A stretch of 64,000 bases of DNA from CAIKNB01 sp964415965. Its GTDB lineage: Bacteria; Patescibacteriota; Patescibacteriia; 2-12-FULL-60-25. A model generated the notes under the pieces. The model saw only the letters and a list, made by a program, of their open reading frames with translations. It was not told where the DNA came from and did no database searches. Shown here in pieces: positions 1 through 7,629 of this stretch (the first letter of the stretch is position 1; each line of letters starts with the position of its first letter). The position numbers and the translations under genes are program-made. The stretch lies in NCBI GenBank assembly GCA_964415965.1, contig CAYQCK010000001.1, forward strand, positions 711,087 through 775,086. The letters are read 5' to 3'.

Positions 1-21
1 GTTAAACTGCTGTCAAGTGGG

Positions 22-255
22 CTACAATCTATATGTTATGCGTCCTTTTGTCAAATCGTATGGGGTGATCTCCACCTGGACCTCGTCCCCCGGGGTCAAA
101 CGGATGCGATTCATCCGCAATTTTCCGGCCAAATGACACAAAATCGTGTGCCCATTCTCGAGTTTGACCCGGAACGTGGCCGACGGCAAGGATTCTTCGA
201 CAACCCCCTTAACGACCAAAAAATCCTTGTTAGCAGGTTTGTTAGCCTCTCCCAT
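22..255 (-). CDS. infA: Translation initiation factor IF-1
   Basis: IF-1 binds the ribosomal A site during initiation and cooperates with IF-2 and IF-3. The 77-aa product is a single S1-like OB fold. The segment with FRVKLENGH, the LAGKLRMNRIRL stretch and the final YDLTKGRITYRL match the family closely, and the length is close to the usual 72 aa, with a short N-terminal extension rich in Asn and Lys. No ribosomal protein gene is adjacent; the window ends 21 nt beyond its stop. The start ATG lacks a clear Shine-Dalgarno sequence; a weak CATATC hexamer six bases upstream would fit the leaderless pattern seen elsewhere here, but no good -35 accompanies it. Confidence 0.96.
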   Translation of the reverse strand: MGEANKPANKDFLVVKGVVEESLPSATFRVKLENGHTILCHLAGKLRMNRIRLTPGDEVQVEITPYDLTKGRITYRL

Positions 256-353
256 AGGAAAGATATGACTGACGCTGGTAACTTATAGCTTTGTTAACGT
301 TATTTATGGGAAGATGATAGCAACAATCCGGGCAAAGGGTCAAATCCAGGGCA

Positions 354-2201
354 TCAAACCCCAGTGACCGCGGCCTTGATGCGGCGCACGCCGGCCGAAA
401 CCGCCTCCTCCTTCAGGATCTTGAACGACCCCAATTCGCCCGTCCGACCGACATGCGGGCCGCCGCAGATTTCCTTTGAGAAATCACCGACCGAGTACAC
501 GCTTACCTTGTCGCCGTATTTCTGCTCGAACAGGCCGATGGCACCGCCGGCTTTGGCTTCAGCCACGCTCATCTCATCACGCCTGACCTCCAGATCGCGC
601 CGGATGGCGTCATTCACCAGCTCCTCGACTTTCGCGATCTCTTCCGGCGTCATCTTCTGCGGATGCGAAAAATCGAAGCGCAGCCGCTCAACCGTGATGT
701 TGCTCCCCTTCTGCGCCACATGTTCGCCCAGGACTTGACGCAGGGCCTTGTGCAGCAAATGGGTGGCCGTATGCAGGCGCGTGGTTTCGATCGAATGGTC
801 GGCCAAGCCGCCCTTGAAGGCGCCGGCCGAGGCGGTCCGGGACAGCTCCTGGTGCTTCTCGAATTCCCGCTTGAACGCCCCGACGTCCAGATTGCCGCCG
901 CGCTCGCCGACGAGCTCCTCGGTCAGCTCCAACGGGAAGCCGTAGGTCGAGAACAGGATGAACGCCTCTTCGCCGGTTATCACGTGGTCAGCCATCATGC
1001 GTTCGAATTCCTTGAGCCCTTTTTCGATGGTATTCGCGAATTTCCCCTCCTCGTTCCTGATCTCGTCCATGATGCGCGTCCGGTTCATCTCCAATTCCGT
1101 GTAATGGCCGCCGAATTCGCCGACCACGGCCGCCGCCAAATCGGACAGGAAGGGCTCGGTGATGCCCAAACGGCGGCCTTCGCGGACCGCCCGGCGGATA
1201 AGCCGGCGCACGATGTAACCCTGGCCGACGTTGGACGGCGAGATGCCTCGCTGATCGCCGATGATGAATGTGGCGGCCCTGGCATGGTCGGCGATGATGC
1301 GCATGGACCGGGTCATCGCCGCATCCGACCCATAGACCTTGCCGGACTTTCCCTCGACGGCCGAAATCAGCGTTTTGAACTCCGGCAGGTCAAAGACGGT
1401 CGGAGCGCCGTTCAGGACCGCGACCGTCCGCTCCAAGCCCATGCCCGTATCCACGTTTTTGGACGGCAAGGGCGCGAGCGGACCGCCTTGCTCCTCGCGC
1501 TGGAACTGCATGAAGACGTTATTCCAGATTTCGACGAACCGGCCACAGTCGCAGTTCGGATGGCAGACTTCGCCGAAAGCGGAATCATGGGCCCTTCCCG
1601 TATCGTAGAATATCTCGGTGTCCGGGCCGCACAGCCCTTTCATCTTCGGGTCAGGCCACCAGTTCTTGGCCTTCGGATAGGCGTAAATGCGCGGACCTTC
1701 GGCGCCGGAAGCCGGTTCATCCTTTCCAGCAACCCCTGTCTCGGCCGCGATGCCGTGGACCTCGAATTGCGCCTGCCAGATGGCCGCCGACTCCTCGTCA
1801 CGCGGCGCATCCTCATCGCCCTCGAAAACCGAGACGTAGATGCGTTTGGGATCCAAGGCGAACCAGTCCTTGTGGGTCAGCAATTCATATGACCATCCGA
1901 TTGATTCAGGCTTGAAATAATCCCCCAGCGACCAGTTGCCGAGCATCTCGAAAAACGTCAGGTGGCGGTTGTCCCCGACCTCTTCGATGTCTCCGGTCCG
2001 GATGCATTTCTGGCTATCCACCAGCCTTCGGCCCATGGGGTGGGCTTGGCCGCGTAGATAGGGCGTCAAGGGATGCATGCCCGCCATCGTGAAAAGCACC
2101 GTCGGATCGTTTTCCGGTATCAACGACGCAGACGGGATGGCGACGTGGCCCTTGCTCTTGAAGAAATCCAGGAACTTCTGGCGGGTTTCGTTGAGCGTCA
2201 T
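354..2201 (-). CDS. alaS: Alanyl-tRNA synthetase, short form without C-terminal domain
   Basis: Charges tRNA(Ala) with alanine and edits misacylated Ser/Gly. The 615-aa protein has the class II catalytic core at the N-terminus (KSKGH, LFTMAGM, FFEMLGN), then the anticodon-stem-binding helical region, and the SAD editing domain with zinc-site residues HTATH near residue 495 and CGGPH near residue 590. It stops right after the SAV-GVRRI segment, where usual 850-880-aa enzymes continue into the coiled coil and C-Ala (DHHA1) domain, which is absent. The CGG-P-H motif has Pro where Thr is usual. The start at 2201 sits 11 nt after a strong -10 box. A short AlaRS is common in CPR bacteria, from general knowledge; the gene itself looks intact. 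Confidence 0.97.
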   Translation of the reverse strand: MTLNETRQKFLDFFKSKGHVAIPSASLIPENDPTVLFTMAGMHPLTPYLRGQAHPMGRRLVDSQKCIRTGDIEEVGDNRHLTFFEMLGNWSLGDYFKPESIGWSYELLTHKDWFALDPKRIYVSVFEGDEDAPRDEESAAIWQAQFEVHGIAAETGVAGKDEPASGAEGPRIYAYPKAKNWWPDPKMKGLCGPDTEIFYDTGRAHDSAFGEVCHPNCDCGRFVEIWNNVFMQFQREEQGGPLAPLPSKNVDTGMGLERTVAVLNGAPTVFDLPEFKTLISAVEGKSGKVYGSDAAMTRSMRIIADHARAATFIIGDQRGISPSNVGQGYIVRRLIRRAVREGRRLGITEPFLSDLAAAVVGEFGGHYTELEMNRTRIMDEIRNEEGKFANTIEKGLKEFERMMADHVITGEEAFILFSTYGFPLELTEELVGERGGNLDVGAFKREFEKHQELSRTASAGAFKGGLADHSIETTRLHTATHLLHKALRQVLGEHVAQKGSNITVERLRFDFSHPQKMTPEEIAKVEELVNDAIRRDLEVRRDEMSVAEAKAGGAIGLFEQKYGDKVSVYSVGDFSKEICGGPHVGRTGELGSFKILKEEAVSAGVRRIKAAVTGV

Positions 2202-2212
2202 AGCGGAATTGA

Positions 2213-2241
2213 AGATTACAGGTTAGCCGCGCCGGTTTCAA
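2213..2241 (-). promoter_or_regulatory. Sigma70-type promoter of alaS
   Basis: On the minus strand TTGAAA (2241-2236) and TAATCT (2218-2213) are separated by 17 nt. The alaS ATG follows 11 nt after the -10 box, predicting a 5' leader of only about 4 nt. Confidence 0.7.
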
Positions 2242-2253
2242 GGCGGATGCGCA

Positions 2254-3090
2254 TCAGGAGACCTCGCCGACGGACATCCCGGCCACTTCGTCGACCTTCT
2301 GCAGCGGCGCACCTTCGCCGCCGCCCCGTTTGCCCACGATCTGGTGATAGACGAGCTCGGCCTGGTTGGCGAACACCTTGAGCAGCGAGACTTCGATCTC
2401 CGACACGTCCGCCGCATCGGCGACCAGGATCAGATAGGCTTTGACGGTCGAATCCTTCCGGTCAGAAGGCACGGCGATGATTTCGTTTCCGTCCTCGGTC
2501 CGCATGAAGGCATACGGCGCCCCGAATTGATGGAGGTTCTTCAGCTCCTTATTGGCGACGCGCAGCGCTTTGCTGCTGAGGTTCTCATGGTGATATTCGC
2601 GCTCGGTCCGCAGCTTTTCGACGTCCAAGATGCGCACGAAGGCCCCCTTGGCGTTGACGCTGGCGGCGGCGTTCGACAGGATCGACTTCATCAGGTCCTT
2701 CTCATAAGATTCTTTGCCGACGATCGTCAGCGACGTCTCGTTGACCAGCGTCTTCAGCACGTCAATCTGGCGGTTGACCGAACCGATGTATTTGTACGAC
2801 TCGAGCAGCTCCTTGATGGCCTTCTCGGATTGGGATAGCGCCTCGTCGCGCTCCTTCAGCCTGCGTTCCATGATGCGTTCATAAATCGAAAATGTCGCCA
2901 GCCCGGACAAGCCGAAGATGAAGATAAGCACCTCCTCGACGTGCTGCTCGGGTACGCCCCAAATATCGCCGCTGATGATCGAGGGAGACATCACGGCGAG
3001 CACGAAAAACAGCAGGTAGATCAAGGAAATCCATTCCAGGCGCCGCGTGCCGGCTTGGTGTTCGCTCGATTCAGGCATAGGGTCGGTCAA
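2254..3090 (-). CDS. Membrane-anchored protein with coiled coil and GAF-like domain
   Basis: Not assigned to a named family. Two membrane segments lie at about residues 20-37 and 52-70, followed by a charged coiled coil (70-100, ERIMERRLKERDEAL) and a soluble C-terminal half (110-255) whose pattern of alternating strands and helices, ending in a FANQAELVYHQI helix, resembles GAF domains of sensor proteins. No kinase or output domain follows, so a signalling role is only a guess. The TTG at 3090 overlaps the mnmA stop by 4 nt (TTGA), suggesting translational coupling. An ATG at 3077 is an alternative start. It is the last gene of the operon that starts with the alpha/beta hydrolase. Confidence 0.75.
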   Translation of the reverse strand: MTDPMPESSEHQAGTRRLEWISLIYLLFFVLAVMSPSIISGDIWGVPEQHVEEVLIFIFGLSGLATFSIYERIMERRLKERDEALSQSEKAIKELLESYKYIGSVNRQIDVLKTLVNETSLTIVGKESYEKDLMKSILSNAAASVNAKGAFVRILDVEKLRTEREYHHENLSSKALRVANKELKNLHQFGAPYAFMRTEDGNEIIAVPSDRKDSTVKAYLILVADAADVSEIEVSLLKVFANQAELVYHQIVGKRGGGEGAPLQKVDEVAGMSVGEVS

Positions 3091-4199
3091 TTATACCTGG
3101 CCGTGATGATTCCGCCACCTAGGCACTCGGCGCCGCGGTAAACCACGGCCGATTGGCCCGGCGCGACCGCCTTGACCGGTCGCTTGAATTCGACCCTCAC
3201 CCGGCCGCGTCCCGCGGATGTCAGGATCGCCTTGACCGGCTCTTGCCGATACCTGACCTGCACGAGGCACTCTTGCGGATAGTCCGGCGCCTTGCCCGAA
3301 ACCCAATGCAGATCAGACATCTCGATGGCGCGCGAGCACAGCCTCGGATGTTCTGCGCCCTGAACGATGATAAGCCGATTCGTCCCGGCATCCTTGTCCG
3401 CCACGTACCACGGCTCCCCGCCCTTGGCCACCAAGATGCGCTCGCGCTGTCCGATGGTGTAGCCATCAAGACCCGCGTGTCGCCCTAAGACATTACCCTC
3501 TTCGTCCACGATATCACCCGGTTTCGACGGGATTTTCTTGCGCAAAAAAGCGACCATGTCGAGTTTGCCGATGAAACAGATACCCTGGCTGTCGGGTTTG
3601 TCCGCCACGGGCAGTTTCCGCCGTTTCGCCAAGTTCCTCACCTGCGCTTTCTTGAGATGGCCAATGGGGAATAGGCTCATGGCCAACGCCGCCTGCGGCA
3701 CGCGGTACAGGAAATACGACTGGTCCTTGTCCGGATCCGAACCGCGCAGCAGATGCGCCACACCCGCCGCATCGCGCTTGATCCGGGCATAGTGGCCGGT
3801 CGCCACGAAACCGCAGCCCAGCTTGCGCGCTTCCTCGAGGAATAATCCGAACTTGATTTCCTCATTGCATAACACGTCAGGGTTGGGCGTGATGCCTTGG
3901 GCGTAGCCCGCGAACATCATATCCACGACCTTCTTGCGGTAATCCTCCTCGAAATCGAACGTGACCAACGGGATTCCGAGCCGCGCCGCGACGCGCATGG
4001 CATCGCGCCGTTCCGCCTTCCAAGCGCACTCGCCGGTCGCCAGATCCTTCGTGTCGCTCCAATTCTTGATGAACCCGCCGATGACCGCATAGCCCTGTTC
4101 CAAAAGCAAAACCGCGGCCAGGCTCGAATCGACTCCGCCTGACATGCCGACCAACACTTTTTTTCCTTTTCGCTGGATTTTTTTTGCGGCTTGGGTCAT
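3087..4199 (-). CDS. mnmA: tRNA-specific 2-thiouridylase MnmA
   Basis: Catalyses 2-thiolation of U34 in tRNA(Lys), tRNA(Glu) and tRNA(Gln) using ATP and sulfur relayed from a cysteine desulfurase. Residues about 17-26 hold the PP-loop GMSGGVDSS. The two catalytic cysteines are visible in NPDVLCNEEIKFG and DSQGICFIG. The beta-barrel C-terminal part (YTIGQRERI, VRYRQEPVKA, AVAPGQSAVVYRG) is complete, and 370 aa matches the family. It follows rlmN by 35 nt with an AAGGA Shine-Dalgarno sequence ahead of the ATG, so the two RNA-modification genes are probably cotranscribed. Confidence 0.97.
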   Translation of the reverse strand: MTQAAKKIQRKGKKVLVGMSGGVDSSLAAVLLLEQGYAVIGGFIKNWSDTKDLATGECAWKAERRDAMRVAARLGIPLVTFDFEEDYRKKVVDMMFAGYAQGITPNPDVLCNEEIKFGLFLEEARKLGCGFVATGHYARIKRDAAGVAHLLRGSDPDKDQSYFLYRVPQAALAMSLFPIGHLKKAQVRNLAKRRKLPVADKPDSQGICFIGKLDMVAFLRKKIPSKPGDIVDEEGNVLGRHAGLDGYTIGQRERILVAKGGEPWYVADKDAGTNRLIIVQGAEHPRLCSRAIEMSDLHWVSGKAPDYPQECLVQVRYRQEPVKAILTSAGRGRVRVEFKRPVKAVAPGQSAVVYRGAECLGGGIITARYN

Positions 4200-4234
4200 A
4201 TCCGTCCTTCCGCATCAAGGCGGAATCCGTATCC

Positions 4235-5254
4235 TCAAGAAGCGCCTGCCTTGCCCGCCAGCTGGCCGCACGCCGCGTCGATATCCTCGCCGAACGAGAC
4301 GCGGAAGGTCACGAGGATGCCGCGGTCGCGCAAGCGCTGCATAAACGCCTCGCGCCGCTCCAGGCTGGTCGGTTCGAACTTGCCGGTCGCATGGTATTTG
4401 ATCAGGTTGACCTGGTATAGGCGCCGGTTCCGCTCCATCACGTCCGCCAACCGGTCGGCCTGCTCCAGGGAATCGTTGATGCCGTCGAGCAACAGGTATT
4501 CGAACATGACTTTACGGTTGGTCTTGGCGGCGTACGCATCGACCGCGGACATGAGCGCGGATATCGGATACGCCCGGTTGACCGGCATTATCCTGTCGCG
4601 CGTTACGTCATCCGGGGCATGGAGGGAGATGGCGAGGTTCACCTGCAGCGCCTCTTCGGCCAAGCGCTCGATGCCCGGCACGAGCCCGCACGTCGAGACC
4701 GTCATATGGCGCGCTCCCAGGTTGAACCCCTCGGGGTCGTTCAGGATGCGGATGGCCTTCAGGACATTGTCGTAGTTGTTGAACGGCTCGCCCATGCCCA
4801 TGAACACGACGTTCGTCACATGGGCTTCGGGCTTGAGCGACCTGGCGAACGCCACGACCTGTTCCGCGATTTCGTCGGCCGTCAGGTTGCGCTTGAATCC
4901 CTGGGCGCCCGTGGCGCAGAAAGCGCAACCCATGGGGCAGCCGGCTTGCGACGAGACGCAAACCGTGTTCCTTCCCGCCTCATGGCGCATCAAGACAGCC
5001 TCGATCTTTTGGCCATCCGCGCAGCCGAAAAGTTTCTTTACCGTATCCCCCTTCTTGCTCGTCTGGGAAGTCGCTTCCTGGAGCGCGTCCCAAGGAACAG
5101 CCTCGGACAGGCTCGCCCTCAACGCCTTGGGCCAGGTGGAAACGGCCTCCCAGGACGGCGACAAATCTACGTAAAAAGCGCGCTTGGCCTGGGCCAAACG
5201 GAATCCCGGCTCTTTCAGGTCCTCGAGGGCCTTTTTGACGCCGTTTAAATCCAT
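4235..5254 (-). CDS. rlmN: Dual-specificity 23S rRNA/tRNA adenine C2-methyltransferase RlmN
   Basis: Radical-SAM enzyme that methylates C2 of A2503 in 23S rRNA and A37 in tRNAs. The 4Fe-4S motif CPMGCAFC is present, with GEPFNNYDN, the SLHAPDD stretch and FEYLLLDGIND as further family signatures. The C-terminal cysteine of the CGQL motif is the usual methyl-acceptor. I place the start at 5254 (MDLNGVKKAL): its ATG shares one base with the TAA of the upstream carboxypeptidase gene, a TAATG junction repeated elsewhere in this operon. A longer reading from 5305 would add 17 residues overlapping that gene and looks unlikely. Confidence 0.96.
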   Translation of the reverse strand: MDLNGVKKALEDLKEPGFRLAQAKRAFYVDLSPSWEAVSTWPKALRASLSEAVPWDALQEATSQTSKKGDTVKKLFGCADGQKIEAVLMRHEAGRNTVCVSSQAGCPMGCAFCATGAQGFKRNLTADEIAEQVVAFARSLKPEAHVTNVVFMGMGEPFNNYDNVLKAIRILNDPEGFNLGARHMTVSTCGLVPGIERLAEEALQVNLAISLHAPDDVTRDRIMPVNRAYPISALMSAVDAYAAKTNRKVMFEYLLLDGINDSLEQADRLADVMERNRRLYQVNLIKYHATGKFEPTSLERREAFMQRLRDRGILVTFRVSFGEDIDAACGQLAGKAGAS

Positions 5255-6165
5255 TATTTCGTCGCTACTTGGTTGGATGGCCAAGCATACGCCCGCCAGG
5301 CCCAATTGGCAAGGGATTTGGCCGAATCGAAACTTGAATTCTTGGTCGGCGCACCCAGGACCACGACCATGAGCTGCGGACCGCCCGCCATGGGCCGCAT
5401 CTGGACCGCCAGGTTATAGCGCGCCTCGTAGATGAAGCCGGTCTTGCCTCCGACGACCCACAGGTCGTCGTCGCTCGTCAGCAGGCGGTTCGTGTTCTTG
5501 ACTGTCTTCACCACGGTCGGATTCGAGACCGTGAACCGGTAGGCCATGGTCGAGGCGGCGCGACGAATCATGGTTTTGGAGAAAGCGGTCTGCGCCAGCT
5601 TCGCCATATCCTCGGCCGAGGTCACGTTGTTTTCGTTCAGGCCGGTCGGCTCCTGGAACTTCGTATGTTTGAGGCCCAACTCTTTTGCTTTTGTGTTCAT
5701 GTGGCTGACGAATCCTGCCTTTCCGAGGCCCGAAAGCCTGGCCAAAGACATCGTAGTGTTGTTGGCGCTGCCCACGATGCTCGAGTAGAACATGTCCTGG
5801 ACCGTCATCCTCGAACCGACTTTCACGACCAGGCTGCCGCCGCCGACTTCGTCCGCCCTGACTGTCGAGACGACCTTGTTCCAGGCGGGATGATGGTCCA
5901 AAACGACCAGCGCCGACATGAGCTTGGACAGGCTGGCGGCTGGCCAGACTTTCTGGGCCTGATAGCCGTAAAGCCTTTTGCCGCTCTGGATATCGACTAC
6001 GACGGCCGAAACGAACTCGTCGTCAGACCGTTCGTATGCCATGGCTCCGCTGCGCAGCGCCGGACCGGCTGCCGACGCGTCCGCCGCGGAGACTGAAAAA
6101 GCCGCCAGCAGGGCCAGCGCCACGAAAATCGCCCGTATCGGTTTAGGCATGCTTTGATTTTCCAC
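5254..6165 (-). CDS. D-alanyl-D-alanine carboxypeptidase (peptidase S11, PBP5-type)
   Basis: Trims the terminal D-Ala from peptidoglycan pentapeptides in the cell envelope. A signal peptide covers about residues 6-32, ending near SAADASA. The three active-site motifs of the penicillin-binding fold are present in order: SLSK (serine nucleophile and lysine), SANN, and GKTG. At 303 aa it is the minimal catalytic domain; the extra C-terminal domain and amphipathic anchor of PBP5 are missing. An ATG 15 nt downstream (MPKPIRAIF) is an equally good start. It lies 16 nt downstream of the L,D-transpeptidase gene, so both peptidoglycan enzymes are in one transcript. Confidence 0.93.
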   Translation of the reverse strand: MENQSMPKPIRAIFVALALLAAFSVSAADASAAGPALRSGAMAYERSDDEFVSAVVVDIQSGKRLYGYQAQKVWPAASLSKLMSALVVLDHHPAWNKVVSTVRADEVGGGSLVVKVGSRMTVQDMFYSSIVGSANNTTMSLARLSGLGKAGFVSHMNTKAKELGLKHTKFQEPTGLNENNVTSAEDMAKLAQTAFSKTMIRRAASTMAYRFTVSNPTVVKTVKNTNRLLTSDDDLWVVGGKTGFIYEARYNLAVQMRPMAGGPQLMVVVLGAPTKNSSFDSAKSLANWAWRAYAWPSNQVATK

Positions 6166-6181
6166 CTAAATCCAATCCCGG

Positions 6182-6934
6182 TCAACGCACGATGCTGACA
6201 GGGGTGCCGACCGGCGTCCAATCGTACAGCGCCTTGGCCGGACCTACGCCGAGCCTGACACAACCGCCCGAGGCCGGCGTCCCCAGATGGTTTTCGCCTT
6301 CTTTCTTGCCGTTCGGCCACTCAGGCAGCTCGTGCAGCCCCATCCCGCTCTTGGAGAACTGCATCCACCAGGGCATCCACAATTTGGCGCGGTTGGACCA
6401 AGCCCGGGGGTTCTTGTTCATCGTCCGATATTCTCCCGGAGGCGTCGCCGCGCCCGGTCGGCCGGTCGAAACCCTGTGCGTCGCCAACACGACTCCGCCC
6501 AAAACCTGGTCCAATTCCTGTTTTTTCAGCCGAATCACGATTTTCTTGGCTAACGGTTTTTTGACGTCTGATGCCGGATCAAAACCGGCCGCGACTTCCA
6601 GGCCATCCAAATAACCGTCACCGTCGCTGTCTTCGGCCGTGGGATCGGTCTTGAACGCAAGCTCCAACCTGTCGAGCAGGCCGTCGGCGTCGAAATCCCC
6701 GAAGACCTTAGTCCCTTTACCATTCGGATCGAAACCCTGCCTGATTTCCGTCAGGTCATCGAAACCGTCGGAGTCGGTATCCTTCTTCGTCGGGTCCGTC
6801 AGGAATACCGAAGTCTCCCAAGGATCCGGCAGGCCGTCGGTGTCGGTGTCGACGGACACTTGGGCCGCAGAGACGGACGGGAGCAGGGACGCCAAAAGGA
6901 CGGCCGAGGCGACCAAGCCCTTAAGACTCATCAT
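6182..6934 (-). CDS. L,D-transpeptidase (YkuD) with calcium-binding repeats
   Basis: Predicted secreted enzyme forming or remodelling L,D peptide bonds in peptidoglycan. After a signal peptide (about 1-24) come four DxDxDG-type calcium-binding (thrombospondin type 3-like) repeats: DTDTDGLPD, DTDSDGFDD, DFDADGLLD and DSDGDGYLD. The YkuD domain follows (about residues 125-250), with the catalytic cysteine in HLGTPASGGCVRL; the usual SHGCIR is SGGCVR here. Its ATG at 6934 overlaps the TAA of the preceding hydrolase gene (TAATG), which decides the start over the longer reading from 6961. The pairing with a D,D-carboxypeptidase is logical, because that enzyme makes the tetrapeptide donors that L,D-transpeptidases use. 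Confidence 0.9.
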   Translation of the reverse strand: MMSLKGLVASAVLLASLLPSVSAAQVSVDTDTDGLPDPWETSVFLTDPTKKDTDSDGFDDLTEIRQGFDPNGKGTKVFGDFDADGLLDRLELAFKTDPTAEDSDGDGYLDGLEVAAGFDPASDVKKPLAKKIVIRLKKQELDQVLGGVVLATHRVSTGRPGAATPPGEYRTMNKNPRAWSNRAKLWMPWWMQFSKSGMGLHELPEWPNGKKEGENHLGTPASGGCVRLGVGPAKALYDWTPVGTPVSIVR

Positions 6935-7608
6935 TATCCCCGGAAGACGTTCCACACCCAATCTGCGGCCTTGTCGCTCAAGGTCGAATCATATTTTAGC
7001 ATATCCGTCCCATGGCCTGCGCCTTTGTACGGGACGAACAGCTTTTTCTGGCAAACGGCATCATCGAAAATCTCTTTGGTGTCGGCGAAAGAGCCCTTGT
7101 CCTCCTCGGAAGCGGCCGCGAACAGGGACTGCGAAAACACGAGTTCTTTGGCGTATTCGACGGCGTTCGTGCCGTGATAGTCCGCGCCCGGGGACAAGAC
7201 CACGCCGCACCTTATGCTGGGCGTGTCCTTCAGCATCCACAAAGCCAAATTAGCCCCGAAAGACGCCCCGCCGACCCCGATCCTGTCCCGGCCGATCCCC
7301 CGCTTGCGGATCCAATCGATCCCGGCCGACACGTCGCTGATGCATTCTTGGTGCTGGTCATCGTCGAAGGCGCGATAGTCGAGCTTGGCGTCCTGCCAGC
7401 CGCGGGTGCTGTCGCCGTGTCCGCGGAGGTCTATGGCCAAGGAAGCTATCCCGAGTTTGGCCAAGGACCGCTGGAGCATCACCCACGACGCCCGCGATTC
7501 CTTCATCATCGGGACGAGCAGCATGGCGCCGATCATGGTCGGAGCCGTGAACCAGTCGCCCACGATCGTGACCTGGTCATTGGTTTTGTAGCTGATTTTT
7601 TCAGGCAT
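6934..7608 (-). CDS. Alpha/beta hydrolase
   Basis: A 224-aa cytoplasmic alpha/beta-hydrolase fold with no signal peptide. The nucleophile elbow is GGASFGAN (G-x-S-x-G), the oxyanion-side motif is DLRGHGDS, and GAGHGTDML probably supplies the catalytic histidine. The overall pattern resembles dienelactone hydrolase and acyl-peptidase-like families, but the substrate cannot be read from sequence. It heads a run of genes with one-base overlaps (hydrolase, L,D-transpeptidase, carboxypeptidase, rlmN). Confidence 0.85.
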   Translation of the reverse strand: MPEKISYKTNDQVTIVGDWFTAPTMIGAMLLVPMMKESRASWVMLQRSLAKLGIASLAIDLRGHGDSTRGWQDAKLDYRAFDDDQHQECISDVSAGIDWIRKRGIGRDRIGVGGASFGANLALWMLKDTPSIRCGVVLSPGADYHGTNAVEYAKELVFSQSLFAAASEEDKGSFADTKEIFDDAVCQKKLFVPYKGAGHGTDMLKYDSTLSDKAADWVWNVFRG

Positions 7609-7629
7609 AAAGATTTTCGCGACCTCGAC

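Noticed and set aside
663..1892. 409-aa open frame on the plus strand opposite alaS
   Set aside because: Mirror frame of a conserved gene in G+C-rich DNA; no start signal and no family similarity.
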